Of a stretch of 64,000 nucleotides of DNA, positions 7,427 to 15,605 are shown in pieces. Both the position numbers and the translations under genes were made by a program. Every line of letters begins with the position of its first letter. The stretch's first letter is position 1. The notes under the pieces are model-generated. The model did no database searches. It was not told where the DNA came from and saw only the letters and a list, made by a program, of their open reading frames with translations. Source of the DNA: Nocardia aurantiaca (lineage in GTDB: Bacteria; Actinomycetota; Actinomycetes; Mycobacteriales; Mycobacteriaceae); contig NZ_WMBB01000010.1 of assembly GCF_009708175.1 (NCBI RefSeq), positions 297,028 through 361,027 of the forward strand, read 5' to 3'.

Positions 7427-7461
7427 CAGGGGTCCGGATCGCCGTGCGACCCGGACCCCTG
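7427..7461. terminator. Hairpin between the lipoprotein gene and purH
   Basis: CAGGGGTCCGG (7427-7437) pairs perfectly with CCGGACCCCTG (7451-7461). It sits between two convergent genes and can serve both. Confidence 0.8.
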
Positions 7462-7511
7462 TCCCGATTTCGTTGTACCGCTACCCGATTCGCGTCAGCG
7501 GCCCGTCACGC

Positions 7512-9086
7512 TCAGTGCGCGAAATGCCGGGATCCGGTCAGGTACAAGGTCACCCCGGCCTCGCGGCACAGCTCGATGGTGTCCTTGTCGCGAATGGAAC
7601 CACCCGGGTGCACGATGGCGCGCACGCCGGCGGCCACCAGGATCTGAGGGCCGTCGGAGAAGGGGAAGAACGCGTCGGAGGCCGCGACCGACCCCTTCGC
7701 GCGCTCACCGGCCCGCTCGACGGCCAGCTTGCAGGAGTCGACGCGGTTGACCTGCCCCATGCCGACGCCCACCGCCGCGCCGTCGTCGGCCAGCAGAATG
7801 GCGTTGGACTTCACCGCCCGGCAAGCGCGCCAGGCGAATTCGAGATCGCGCAGGGTGGCCTCGTCGGCCGCCTCGCCCGCGGCCAGGGTCCAGTTGGCTG
7901 CGCTGTCGCCCTCGGCGTCGAGGATGTCGCGGTCCTGCAGCAGCACGCCGCCGCTGACCGGACGCAGCTCCGCGCCCTTGCGCTGGGCCGGCTCGGCCAC
8001 GAGCACGCGCACGTTCTTCTTGCGCTGCAACACCTCCACCGCGCCATTGGCGTAGGACGGAGCCACGATGACCTCGGTGAAGATATCGGCGACCTGCTCG
8101 GCCATCTCCACGGAGACCTCACGGTTGGCCGCGATCACACCACCGTACGCGGAGACCGGATCGGTGGCGTGCGCCTTGCGGTGCGCCTCGGCGATATCCG
8201 CGCCGACCGCGATGCCGCACGGGTTGGCGTGCTTGATGACCGCCACGGCCGGCGCATCGAAGTCATACGCGGCGCGCCAGGCGGCGTCGGCATCGGTGTA
8301 GTTGTTGTACGACATCTCCTTGCCGTGCAGCTGCTTCGCCTGCGCCAGCCCGGCGGGGCCGTCCTGGTTGGTGTACAGCGCGGCGGCCTGATGCGGATTC
8401 TCGCCGTAGCGCAGCACGTCGGCGCGCTGCCAGGTGCCGCCGATCCACTCCGGGAACTGCTGCGCGCCTTCGGATTCCGGCACGACGGCCGGGACCGCGA
8501 CGCTGGTCATCCAGCCGGCGACAGCCACGTCGTAGGTGGCGGTGTGCTGGAAAGCCTTGGCGGCCAGGGCGGTCCGCTCGGCCAGGGTGAAACCGCCCTG
8601 CCGCACGGCGGCGATCACGTCGGCGTAGTCGCCGGTGTTCACCACGACCGCGACCGACGGGTGGTTCTTGGCGGCGGCACGCACCATGGAGGGCCCGCCG
8701 ATATCGATCTGCTCGACGCACTCGTCGATGCTCGCGCCGGAGGAGACCGTCTGGGTGAACGGGTACAGGTTGACCACGACGAGCTGGAATGCCTCGACAC
8801 CGAGCTCGACGAGCTGGTCGACGTGCTCCTCCTTGCGGGTGTCGGCCAGGATGCCGGCGTGCACGCGCGGGTGCAGCGTCTTGACCCGGCCGTCCAGGGT
8901 CTCCGGGAAACCGGTCAGGTCTTCGACCTTGGTCACCGGGATGCCGGCGTCGGCGATCTTGCCGGCGGTCGACCCGGTCGACACCAGCTCCACGCCCGCC
9001 TGGTGCAGACCGGTGGCCAGTTCGATCAGACCGGTCTTGTCGTAGACGCTTACGAGGGCCCGCTTGATCGGCTTGCGTTCACTCAC
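7512..9086 (-). CDS. purH: Bifunctional AICAR transformylase / IMP cyclohydrolase
   Basis: PurH catalyses the last two steps of de novo IMP synthesis: formylation of AICAR with 10-formyl-THF and ring closure. The 524-residue length is normal. The N-terminal cyclohydrolase domain shows SVYDKTGL, the STGSTAGKI loop and GRVKTLHPRVHAGIL. The transformylase domain shows the catalytic Lys-His in KHANPCG and the C-terminal GSIRDKDTI. Translation starts at GTG 9086, whose GTGA overlaps the purN stop by four bases, so the two are translationally coupled. The order perM-purN-purH matches M. tuberculosis Rv0955-Rv0957. Confidence 0.97.
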   Translation of the reverse strand: MSERKPIKRALVSVYDKTGLIELATGLHQAGVELVSTGSTAGKIADAGIPVTKVEDLTGFPETLDGRVKTLHPRVHAGILADTRKEEHVDQLVELGVEAFQLVVVNLYPFTQTVSSGASIDECVEQIDIGGPSMVRAAAKNHPSVAVVVNTGDYADVIAAVRQGGFTLAERTALAAKAFQHTATYDVAVAGWMTSVAVPAVVPESEGAQQFPEWIGGTWQRADVLRYGENPHQAAALYTNQDGPAGLAQAKQLHGKEMSYNNYTDADAAWRAAYDFDAPAVAVIKHANPCGIAVGADIAEAHRKAHATDPVSAYGGVIAANREVSVEMAEQVADIFTEVIVAPSYANGAVEVLQRKKNVRVLVAEPAQRKGAELRPVSGGVLLQDRDILDAEGDSAANWTLAAGEAADEATLRDLEFAWRACRAVKSNAILLADDGAAVGVGMGQVNRVDSCKLAVERAGERAKGSVAASDAFFPFSDGPQILVAAGVRAIVHPGGSIRDKDTIELCREAGVTLYLTGSRHFAH

Positions 9087-9688
9087 CGGAGAACTCGCTC
9101 ATCTGGGATAACTGCCTTTCGTCCATCGGAGACAATGCCTCGGGTAGCGACAGCGGCGACGACCTCCGCCAGCAGCCGGCGCTCCACGACCTTGATGCGC
9201 TCGTGCAGGGTGTCCTCATCGTCGTCGGGCAGCACCGCGACCGGCTCCTGCGCCAGGATCGGCCCGGTGTCGACGCCCGCGTCGACCAGATGCACGGTGG
9301 AACCGGTCACCCGCACGCCGTAGGCGAGCGCGTCCCGCACCGCGTGCGCGCCCGGGAAGGCGGGCAGCAGCGCGGGATGGGTATTGATGATGCGACCGCC
9401 GAAACGGTGCAAGAAGCCGGGCCCCAGGATCTTCATGAAACCCGCCGACACCACCAGATCGGGTTCGAAGGCGGAGACCACCTCGGTGAGTGCGGCATCC
9501 CATTCGGCGCGGTCGGCGAAATCGCCCAGCGCGACCTTGAAGGACGAGACATCGAAGGCCGCGGCCTGCTCGGTGGCGGCGCAATCGCGATCCACCCCGA
9601 CGGCGACCACCGAGGCCGGATAGCCCGGCTGCCGGGTCGCTTCCAGCAGGGAACGCAGCAGGGATCCGGTGCCGGAGGCGAGCACCAC
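9083..9688 (-). CDS. purN: Phosphoribosylglycinamide formyltransferase
   Basis: PurN transfers a formyl group from 10-formyl-THF to GAR, the third step of purine synthesis. Visible landmarks are LASGTGSLLRSLL for phosphate binding, and the catalytic Asn, His and Asp in INTHPALLP and VDAGVDTGPI. The 201-residue product from GTG 9688 begins inside the first beta strand. The frame stays open upstream with ...APASVV before it, so translation may start further up, perhaps at a non-standard codon such as CTG 9739. The start is therefore uncertain by up to 17 codons. The stop overlaps the purH start. Confidence 0.95.
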   Translation of the reverse strand: MVLASGTGSLLRSLLEATRQPGYPASVVAVGVDRDCAATEQAAAFDVSSFKVALGDFADRAEWDAALTEVVSAFEPDLVVSAGFMKILGPGFLHRFGGRIINTHPALLPAFPGAHAVRDALAYGVRVTGSTVHLVDAGVDTGPILAQEPVAVLPDDDEDTLHERIKVVERRLLAEVVAAVATRGIVSDGRKAVIPDERVLR

Positions 9689-9825
9689 GACGGACGCGGG
9701 CGCCGTCGGCGGCAGCAGCGGGGCGGGCGTGGACGTCAGCGCACTACTCCCTGTCGATCGGAGCGGGAAGGGGATGGCGGAGGCGAACCGCCGACCAAGA
9801 GCCTAGCCGCGACGCCTCCTCGCAC

Positions 9826-9887
9826 CTTCAGCGGGCAGCCGAGAGCAGCACCGCCTCCCCCGAAAACTTCAGCGGACAGCCGAGAGC
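9826..9887. repeat. 21-base direct repeat upstream of purN
   Basis: CTTCAGCGGGCAGCCGAGAGC (9826-9846 as given, one G/A difference) recurs at 9867-9887, 41 bases away. It lies in the 282-base gap between perM and purN and could belong to regulation of purN-purH; there is no direct evidence for that. Confidence 0.5.
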
Positions 9888-9970
9888 CGTCGCCCATCAT
9901 GTACCCGTGCCAGCGGCTGGGCGCCGTCACTATTTCGGACGTACCCGACGAGTCATCCCTCCTCGCCAAG

Positions 9971-11581
9971 TCAGTCGTCGTTTCCGTTACCCTCCACGAT
10001 TTCCGCGTCCACGATGTCGGGGCTGTCGGCGGACTTCACAACGACCCCGGCCTCGTCGTCGACCAGTTCGGCGTCGAGGGCGTCGGCGAGATCTTCGTCG
10101 TCGTACCAGCCGCTCTCCTCGTGGCCGGCGGCGCGGGGTTCGCCGTCGGACTCGTCGAATTCCCCGTCGTCGAATTCCCCCTCCCCGTCGAATTCCTCGT
10201 CGTCGTACTCGTCATCGTCGTACCCATCGGCTGTGTAGCCGTAGTCCTCGGCCGCGTAGTCCTCGGCCACGTCGTCCTCGGCCACGTCGTCGTAGTAGTC
10301 GTCCTGGTACCCGTCGTCATAGGCGTCGGCGTCGTCGTACGCCACGGCCGCCGCCGGGCTGCCGAACCACCGGGCGCCCAGCATGCCGACGTAACCGGCG
10401 ATGGCCAGCCAGACGAACACCAGTACCGCGCTCACCGCGCTCGGCGCGATCCGCCCGAAGGTGCCCAGTTCGCCCCCGGCCACCGCGCCGAGCAGCGCCA
10501 TCACCACCGCCGCGAGCCCGGCGGCGGTCAACGTCGCCCAGGGCGCTGTCGCCCGATCACGGGACGTGCGACCGCAATCCAGCCCCGACAGCACCGCGAC
10601 CACCGCGGGCGCCGCCAGCAGCACCAGCCACCACACCGCCACCGGACCCGACGGCACCGCCGCCGCCACCGGCACCGCGGGCACCGGCGCACCCTGGATC
10701 TCGAACAGGCTCAACGATCCCGGGCCGATATCCACCTGGCCGCCGACCAGCACGCTCACCGCGTCGACCGTCGCATTCGGCAGATAGGCCAGCGACAGCA
10801 GCGTCAAACCCAGTGCGCCGAAGAACTTTCCGTCGGCCGCGCGGTAGGTGTCGCCGATGCGGGACCAGTGCAGCAGGAATGACAGCACGGTCAGCGCGGC
10901 CGCCACCGCCAGCAGCCGGCCCACCGCGCGCAGCCCGGCCCGGAAACCCGGAACCACCCAGTCCGGCAAGGGAATCGGCAGCAGGTCGGCGAAGTCCCGC
11001 CAGCGCCGGGAACCGATGCCCACCGCGGCCGCCAGCAGATTCAGCCCGAGCGCCCAGGCGAAGGCGGCCAGGGTATCCGGCGGCTGCAGCGACACCACAG
11101 CGGCGGCGTCATCGGCCACCGCCAGGCACACCGCGGTGATCAGCAGCGGCCCGCCCACCGCGGCGCCCAACACCCAGCCCAGTTCCGCGGTCTCGCAGTC
11201 GGGTTCGGCGGCCTGGGCGCTGTCGCGCGCCACCAGCCACAGCATCAGCAGGGTCGGCAGCAGCGGCCACAGCCCGATCCCGGTCTTGCCGATCACCAGC
11301 GGAACCTGATGCACCGCAAGCCAGCTCCCGGCGATCGCGCCCGACGAGCCGCTCATGCCGCCACCCGACACGAACAGGGTGCCGTACACCAGGATGAAGA
11401 TCAGCAGCAGCGTGATGGCCGACGCGCGGGCCGCGACCAGCATCAGTACCCGCGCGCGTTCCGGAGTCAGCGACCCGAATCCCCCGCCCCCGCCACGCCT
11501 CCGAACCGGTGGCCGCGACTGTTCCCGGAGATCGGGGTCGCTCAGGCGAGCCAGGGCAGTTCTGGGGGCACTCATGGACAT
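9971..11581 (-). CDS. perM: PerM-like membrane protein (DUF6350) with long acidic tail
   Basis: This is the positional and family counterpart of M. tuberculosis Rv0955 (PerM), an integral membrane protein linked to cell division and persistence. The 536-residue protein has a basic cytoplasmic N-terminus (RRRGGGGG), roughly nine to ten hydrophobic helices between about 50 and 410, and a tail of about 125 residues made almost entirely of Asp, Glu, Tyr and Gly (YDDADAYDDGYQDDYYDD and onward). Start codons at 11581 and 11575 (MSMS) are equally possible; the same frame further up overlaps the DUF5336 gene. It precedes purN and purH on the same strand. Confidence 0.88.
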   Translation of the reverse strand: MSMSAPRTALARLSDPDLREQSRPPVRRRGGGGGFGSLTPERARVLMLVAARASAITLLLIFILVYGTLFVSGGGMSGSSGAIAGSWLAVHQVPLVIGKTGIGLWPLLPTLLMLWLVARDSAQAAEPDCETAELGWVLGAAVGGPLLITAVCLAVADDAAAVVSLQPPDTLAAFAWALGLNLLAAAVGIGSRRWRDFADLLPIPLPDWVVPGFRAGLRAVGRLLAVAAALTVLSFLLHWSRIGDTYRAADGKFFGALGLTLLSLAYLPNATVDAVSVLVGGQVDIGPGSLSLFEIQGAPVPAVPVAAAVPSGPVAVWWLVLLAAPAVVAVLSGLDCGRTSRDRATAPWATLTAAGLAAVVMALLGAVAGGELGTFGRIAPSAVSAVLVFVWLAIAGYVGMLGARWFGSPAAAVAYDDADAYDDGYQDDYYDDVAEDDVAEDYAAEDYGYTADGYDDDEYDDEEFDGEGEFDDGEFDESDGEPRAAGHEESGWYDDEDLADALDAELVDDEAGVVVKSADSPDIVDAEIVEGNGNDD

Positions 11582-11642
11582 CCAGCGTGGCAGCATCTCG
11601 GAAACCGTAGGGTCAGGCGCGCCGGAGCGATCGGCGGGCGGC

Positions 11643-11677
11643 AAAAAAGCGCGGCCCCCGGTAACACCGGAGGCCGC
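11643..11677 (-). terminator. Intrinsic terminator of the DUF5336 gene
   Basis: On the minus strand a GCGGCC-x-CCGGT stem is followed directly by GCTTTTTT, a rare textbook T tract in this GC-rich genome. It ends transcription of the DUF5336 gene before perM begins, so perM needs its own promoter. Confidence 0.85.
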
Positions 11678-11693
11678 TCGGCGGACGCGGAAA

Positions 11694-12698
11694 CTACTTG
11701 TCGTCCTGGCCCGGACGGAAGGCCCGGGTGGCGTCTGCCGCCGGATCCGCCGACTGCTCGCCGCCGAAGGGCTGCGCCGGGCGCTGCGGCTGAGCTCCGA
11801 AGTGCTGCGTCGCGTCCGCGCTCCCGGCCGGCTGCTGCTGGCCGTATTGCTGCTGCCCGTAACCGGGCTGAGCGCCCTGCTGGCCGTACGACGGCTGCTG
11901 ACCGTAGGTCGGCTGCTGACCGTAGGTCGGCTGCGAACCGGTTCCGTAGCCCGCGGGCGGCTGGCCGTAACCGGCCTGCTGACCGTAGGACGGCTGCTGG
12001 GGCTGCTGACCATAGCCGCCCTGCTGACCGAACGACTGCTGCTGTGCCGGCTGGCCGTAACCGCCCTGCTGACCGAACGACTGCTGCTGGTACTGCGGCC
12101 CGGTCGAGCTGAACGGCTGCTGACCGTAACCACCCTGCGGCGCGGCCGGTTTCGGCTCCGGCGCCTTGACGACGCCGAGCTCGAACAGCAGCGCCAGCAG
12201 GGCCACCACGGCCTGCACGAACGCGAGGAACAGGATCACCCAGCCGCCCCACTTCAGCGTCACGCTGTCGCCGAGGTCGAAGGAGCCGAACAGGATGCCC
12301 AGGAACGCGCCCAGCGAGGCGGCCGCCACGATGCCGGTATTACCGCTCTGCTTGGGCAGCAGCGACAGGCCCGCCAGCAAACCCGCGATCAGCAGGATCG
12401 TCACCAGCGCCGCGGAGCCGGTGTTCTCGAACAGGCTGAAGCTGGTGTCACCGCCGACCTTGGTGTTGCCGATCTCGACGGCCTTGGTGCCGATGTAGGG
12501 CGCGAAGCCCAGCAGGAAGTTGATGACGCCGAGCGCGGCGACAACCACGGCGAGGATGAAAGGCAGGCCCTTGCCCGCAATGGGCGACGAACCCGACGCG
12601 GCCGCGGGAGCACCCGCGGGCTGCGAGCCGTAGCCGGGTGCGGAGGAGGGCGTCGGCTGGGGCGCGTTGTATCCCGAGCCCCCGGTCGGGTATGACAT
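11694..12698 (-). CDS. DUF5336 four-helix membrane protein with Gln/Gly/Tyr-rich repeat tail (Rv0954-like)
   Basis: The 334-residue protein has a Gly/Pro/Ser-rich cytoplasmic start, four membrane helices (roughly 45-180), and a low-complexity C-terminus of about 130 residues built from YGQQ, FGQQGGYGQ and PSYGQQ units. It matches the 34-kDa antigen/Rv0954 family, membrane proteins reported to associate with the polar growth protein Wag31. GGAG eight bases before ATG 12698 supports this start over the upstream codon at 12725. The tail is prion-like in composition and probably disordered. Confidence 0.88.
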   Translation of the reverse strand: MSYPTGGSGYNAPQPTPSSAPGYGSQPAGAPAAASGSSPIAGKGLPFILAVVVAALGVINFLLGFAPYIGTKAVEIGNTKVGGDTSFSLFENTGSAALVTILLIAGLLAGLSLLPKQSGNTGIVAAASLGAFLGILFGSFDLGDSVTLKWGGWVILFLAFVQAVVALLALLFELGVVKAPEPKPAAPQGGYGQQPFSSTGPQYQQQSFGQQGGYGQPAQQQSFGQQGGYGQQPQQPSYGQQAGYGQPPAGYGTGSQPTYGQQPTYGQQPSYGQQGAQPGYGQQQYGQQQPAGSADATQHFGAQPQRPAQPFGGEQSADPAADATRAFRPGQDDK

Positions 12699-12892
12699 GT
12701 CGTCGTCTCCTATCGAGTCGTTCACGAACCTCCACCGACGCTACTGCACTCAACGGCCGGGGGCACCATTTACCACCAACCGTGCGTCTACCGCAATACC
12801 CGAATCGGCGCACAACACGACCGACTTACCCGGTCCGCCCCGTCCGCAAACCCCAGCAGCCGACCGCCTTTGTCACATTCACACCGAATCAC

Positions 12893-12926
12893 GAAGGCCG
12901 CCTGTCGAATTCGACAGGCGGCCTTC
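12893..12926. terminator. 34-base perfect palindrome after sucD
   Basis: GAAGGCCGCCTGTCGAA pairs perfectly with its mirror, centred on GAATTC, 16 bases past the sucD stop. There is no T tract. It lies between the tail end of sucCD and the promoter region of the DUF5336 gene. Confidence 0.8.
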
Positions 12927-12941
12927 ATCGGAAGCGAACCA

Positions 12942-13856
12942 TCAAGCGCTGACGGAAGCCTTCTCCAGGATCTCGCGCGCCAGGGCGGCGGTCTCGGACG
13001 GGGTCTTGCCGACCTTCACGCCCGCGGCCTCGAGGGCATCCTTCTTGGCCTGGGCGGTACCGGCGGAGCCGGAGACGATGGCGCCCGCGTGGCCCATGGT
13101 CTTGCCCTCGGGCGCGGTGAAGCCCGCGACATAGCCGACGACCGGCTTGGTGACATTGGCCTGGATGTAGGCCGCGGCCCGCTCCTCGGCGTCGCCGCCG
13201 ATCTCGCCGATCATGACGATGAGCTTGGTCTCCGGGTCCTTCTCGAACGCCTCGATGGCGTCGATGTGGGTGGTGCCGATGACCGGGTCGCCGCCGATGC
13301 CGATGGCGGTGGAGAAACCGAAGTCCCGAAGCTCGTACATCATCTGGTAGGTCAGGGTGCCGGACTTGGAGACCAGGCCGATCGGACCCTTGCCGGTGAT
13401 GTTGGCCGGGGTGATGCCGACCAGCGACTCGCCCGGGGTGATGATGCCGGGGCAGTTCGGGCCGATGATGCGGGTCTTGTTGCCCTTGTCCACGTTGTAG
13501 GCCCACGCGTAGGCGGTGTCCTGCACCGGGATGCCCTCGGTGATGACCACGAGCAGCGGGATCTCCGCGTCGATGGCCTCGATGATGGCGTCCTTCGAGA
13601 AGGCCGGGGGAACGAAGGCGATGGAGGTGTCTGCGCCGGTCTTCTCCATGGCCTCGGCGACACTCGCGAAGACCGGCAGCTCGACCTCGTTGCCGTCCTT
13701 GTCGACGTGCTTGACGGTGGTGCCGGCCTTGCGGGCGTTCACGCCACCCACGACATTGGTGCCGGCCTTGAGCATCAGGGCGGTGTGCTTGGTGCCCTCA
13801 CCACCGGTGATGCCCTGGACGATGACCTTGTTGTCCTTGTTCAGGAAGATAGACAT
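12942..13856 (-). CDS. sucD: Succinyl-CoA synthetase alpha subunit (ADP-forming type)
   Basis: SucD forms the TCA-cycle enzyme that converts succinyl-CoA to succinate with nucleotide phosphorylation. The 304-residue protein shows the CoA-binding N-domain (IVQGITGGEGTKHTALMLKA), the IIGPNCPGIITP segment and the phosphorylated active-site His region GHAGAIVSGSAGTAQAK. It follows sucC with a 14-base gap and shares its transcript. Confidence 0.97.
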   Translation of the reverse strand: MSIFLNKDNKVIVQGITGGEGTKHTALMLKAGTNVVGGVNARKAGTTVKHVDKDGNEVELPVFASVAEAMEKTGADTSIAFVPPAFSKDAIIEAIDAEIPLLVVITEGIPVQDTAYAWAYNVDKGNKTRIIGPNCPGIITPGESLVGITPANITGKGPIGLVSKSGTLTYQMMYELRDFGFSTAIGIGGDPVIGTTHIDAIEAFEKDPETKLIVMIGEIGGDAEERAAAYIQANVTKPVVGYVAGFTAPEGKTMGHAGAIVSGSAGTAQAKKDALEAAGVKVGKTPSETAALAREILEKASVSA

Positions 13857-13870
13857 GTTGGTTTGTGTCC

Positions 13871-15037
13871 TTACTTGGCCGCAGCCAGCTCGGCGGCCTT
13901 GTCGGCGCCTTCGTCCATGGTCTGAGCGAGGGTCACCAGCGGGTGGTTGGCGTCGACGAGGATCTTGCGACCCTCCTCGACCTTGTTGCCGTCGAGACGG
14001 ACGACCAGCGGCTTGTTGGCCTCGGCGCCCAGGATCTCCAGGGCCTGCACGATGCCGTTCGCGACCGCGTCACAGGCGGTGATGCCGCCGAAGACGTTCA
14101 CGAACACCGACTTGACCTGCTCGTCGTTGAGGATGACGTCCAGACCCGCGGCCATGACGGCGGCCGAAGCGCCGCCGCCGATGTCGAGGAAGTTGGCGGG
14201 CTTGACGCCGCCGTGGTTCTCACCGGCGTAGGCGACGACGTCCAGGGTCGACATCACGAGACCGGCGCCGTTGCCGATGATGCCGACCTCGCCGTCCAGC
14301 TTCACGTAGTTGAGGTCGTTCTGCTTGGCCTTGAGCTCGAGCGGGTCGGTGGCGTCGATGTCCGCGAACTCGGCGTGGTCGGGGTGGCGGAACTCGGCGT
14401 TCTCGTCCAGGGTGACCTTGCCGTCGAGGGCGAGGATCTCATCGTTGGGGGTACGCACCAGCGGGTTGACCTCGACCAGGGTGGCGTCCTCCTTGATGAA
14501 GACCTCCCACAGCTTCTGGATGGTCACCGCGGCGGCGTCGAGGATGTCGGCGGGCAGGTGGCCCTGCTCGGCGATGGAACGGGCGAAGGCCAGGTCGACA
14601 CCCTTGACGGCGTCGACCGGCACCTTGGCCAGCCGGTCCGGCTTGGTGGCGGCCACTTCCTCGATCTCCATGCCGCCCTCGACCGAGCACATGGCCAAGT
14701 AGGTGCGGTTGGAGCGGTCGAGCAGGAAGGAGATGTAGTACTCCGAGGCGATGTCCTTGGCCTCGGCGACCAGGATCTTCTTGGTGATGTGGCCCTTGAT
14801 GTCCAGGCCCAGGATGTTCTGCGCGTGGGTGAAGGCGTCGTCAGGGGTGGCGGCGTACTTCACGCCACCGGCCTTGCCGCGGCCACCGACTTTGACCTGC
14901 GACTTGATCATCACCGGCTTGCCGATTTCTTCCGCGATCGCACGGGCGTCCTCGGCCGAGTCCGTGACGCGGCCCTCCGACGAAGGCACTCCGTGCTTCA
15001 CGAAGAGTTCCTTCGCCTGATATTCGAAGAGATCCAT
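13871..15037 (-). CDS. sucC: Succinyl-CoA synthetase beta subunit
   Basis: The 388-residue beta subunit starts MDLFEYQAKELFVKHGVP, which fixes the start at ATG 15037 rather than the upstream GTG; GGTGAG precedes it. An ATP-grasp domain fills the N-terminal two thirds (VMIKSQVKVGGRGKAGGVK), and the C-terminal CoA-ligase domain includes GAGLVMSTLD and NVFGGITACD. It is the first gene of the sucC-sucD operon, as in Rv0951-Rv0952. Confidence 0.97.
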   Translation of the reverse strand: MDLFEYQAKELFVKHGVPSSEGRVTDSAEDARAIAEEIGKPVMIKSQVKVGGRGKAGGVKYAATPDDAFTHAQNILGLDIKGHITKKILVAEAKDIASEYYISFLLDRSNRTYLAMCSVEGGMEIEEVAATKPDRLAKVPVDAVKGVDLAFARSIAEQGHLPADILDAAAVTIQKLWEVFIKEDATLVEVNPLVRTPNDEILALDGKVTLDENAEFRHPDHAEFADIDATDPLELKAKQNDLNYVKLDGEVGIIGNGAGLVMSTLDVVAYAGENHGGVKPANFLDIGGGASAAVMAAGLDVILNDEQVKSVFVNVFGGITACDAVANGIVQALEILGAEANKPLVVRLDGNKVEEGRKILVDANHPLVTLAQTMDEGADKAAELAAAK

Positions 15038-15346
15038 GTACTCACCGTCTCGTCTGCGTTGTTGTGACAACGTCTTGGTTGGCGGCCCGTCGTCGGAGGC
15101 GGGTCGGCTCGGACTCTAATCAGTCACATGGAGCGGAAATCAGCCGCATACAGCCTAAGTGGCGCAGGTCACGGTACTGTCTCCGCCGTCCCAAAAGCCC
15201 TAGTCAATGCTACTCATCGGTAGCTTGTTGACACCCCGCCAGGTGGGACACACGAATCCCGGACAGTGATGCTGGCTACTACATGATGTCGTTGACAAAC
15301 CCCACCCGGTTGCCCACAGCACAGTGAGCGCATTCCCACGCCGAAC

Positions 15347-15360
15347 GTGATGAATATCAC
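15347..15360. promoter_or_regulatory. Crp/GlxR-type binding site
   Basis: GTGATGAATATCAC is a perfect GTGA-N6-TCAC palindrome, the core of cAMP-receptor-protein family sites. It lies 105-118 bases before the small ORF and about 240 bases before the M23 gene start, and about 310 bases from sucC on the other side. The remaining bases of 15038-15464 hold no gene I can support. Confidence 0.55.
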
Positions 15361-15464
15361 ACCCGTGTTGCGAACCGGGCTCATCGCTTGCTGAGCCGCA
15401 ATCGTTTCGTTACCGTCGTTGCGGTCGATGTCACAACCCGGTCACGGACAGGAGGACGGCAGGC

Positions 15465-15605
15465 TTGACGCAGCACAGCGCTCCGCAGACGGGGTTCAAT
15501 CTCCTGTCTCCGCAGACGGGGTTCAATCTCCTGCCTCCGCAGGGAATGAGCCGTTCCGCAGGCGACTTGTCAGCCCCGCAGCATTCTCCGGACCGGCGCA
15601 AATGA
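15465..15605 (+). CDS. Possible small leader ORF coupled to the M23 peptidase
   Basis: A frame from TTG 15465 encodes 46 residues (MTQHSAPQTGFNLLSPQTGF and on), preceded by GGAGG at 15451-15455. Its TGA overlaps the ATG at 15602 of the peptidase gene (ATGA). Codon third positions are about 74 percent G/C in this frame against about 57 percent in the frame that extends the peptidase upstream. A 27-base duplication makes it carry two PQTGFNLL units. It could instead be the original N-terminus of the peptidase, separated by a frameshift. Confidence 0.4.
   Translation: MTQHSAPQTGFNLLSPQTGFNLLPPQGMSRSAGDLSAPQHSPDRRK
15483..15536 (+). repeat. Two tandem copies of a 27-base unit
   Basis: CCGCAGACGGGGTTCAATCT plus seven more bases is repeated at 15483 and 15510, and a partial third copy starts at 15537. 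The period is a multiple of three, so it expands any reading frame by nine codons. Confidence 0.8.

Noticed and set aside
7473..9323. Plus-strand open frame of over 600 codons
   Set aside because: It is the mirror of purH and part of purN, whose protein motifs are unambiguous on the minus strand.
10014..10320. Ser/Pro- or Thr-rich short frames opposite the perM tail
   Set aside because: They reflect GAC/GAG-rich codons of the acidic perM tail read in other frames.
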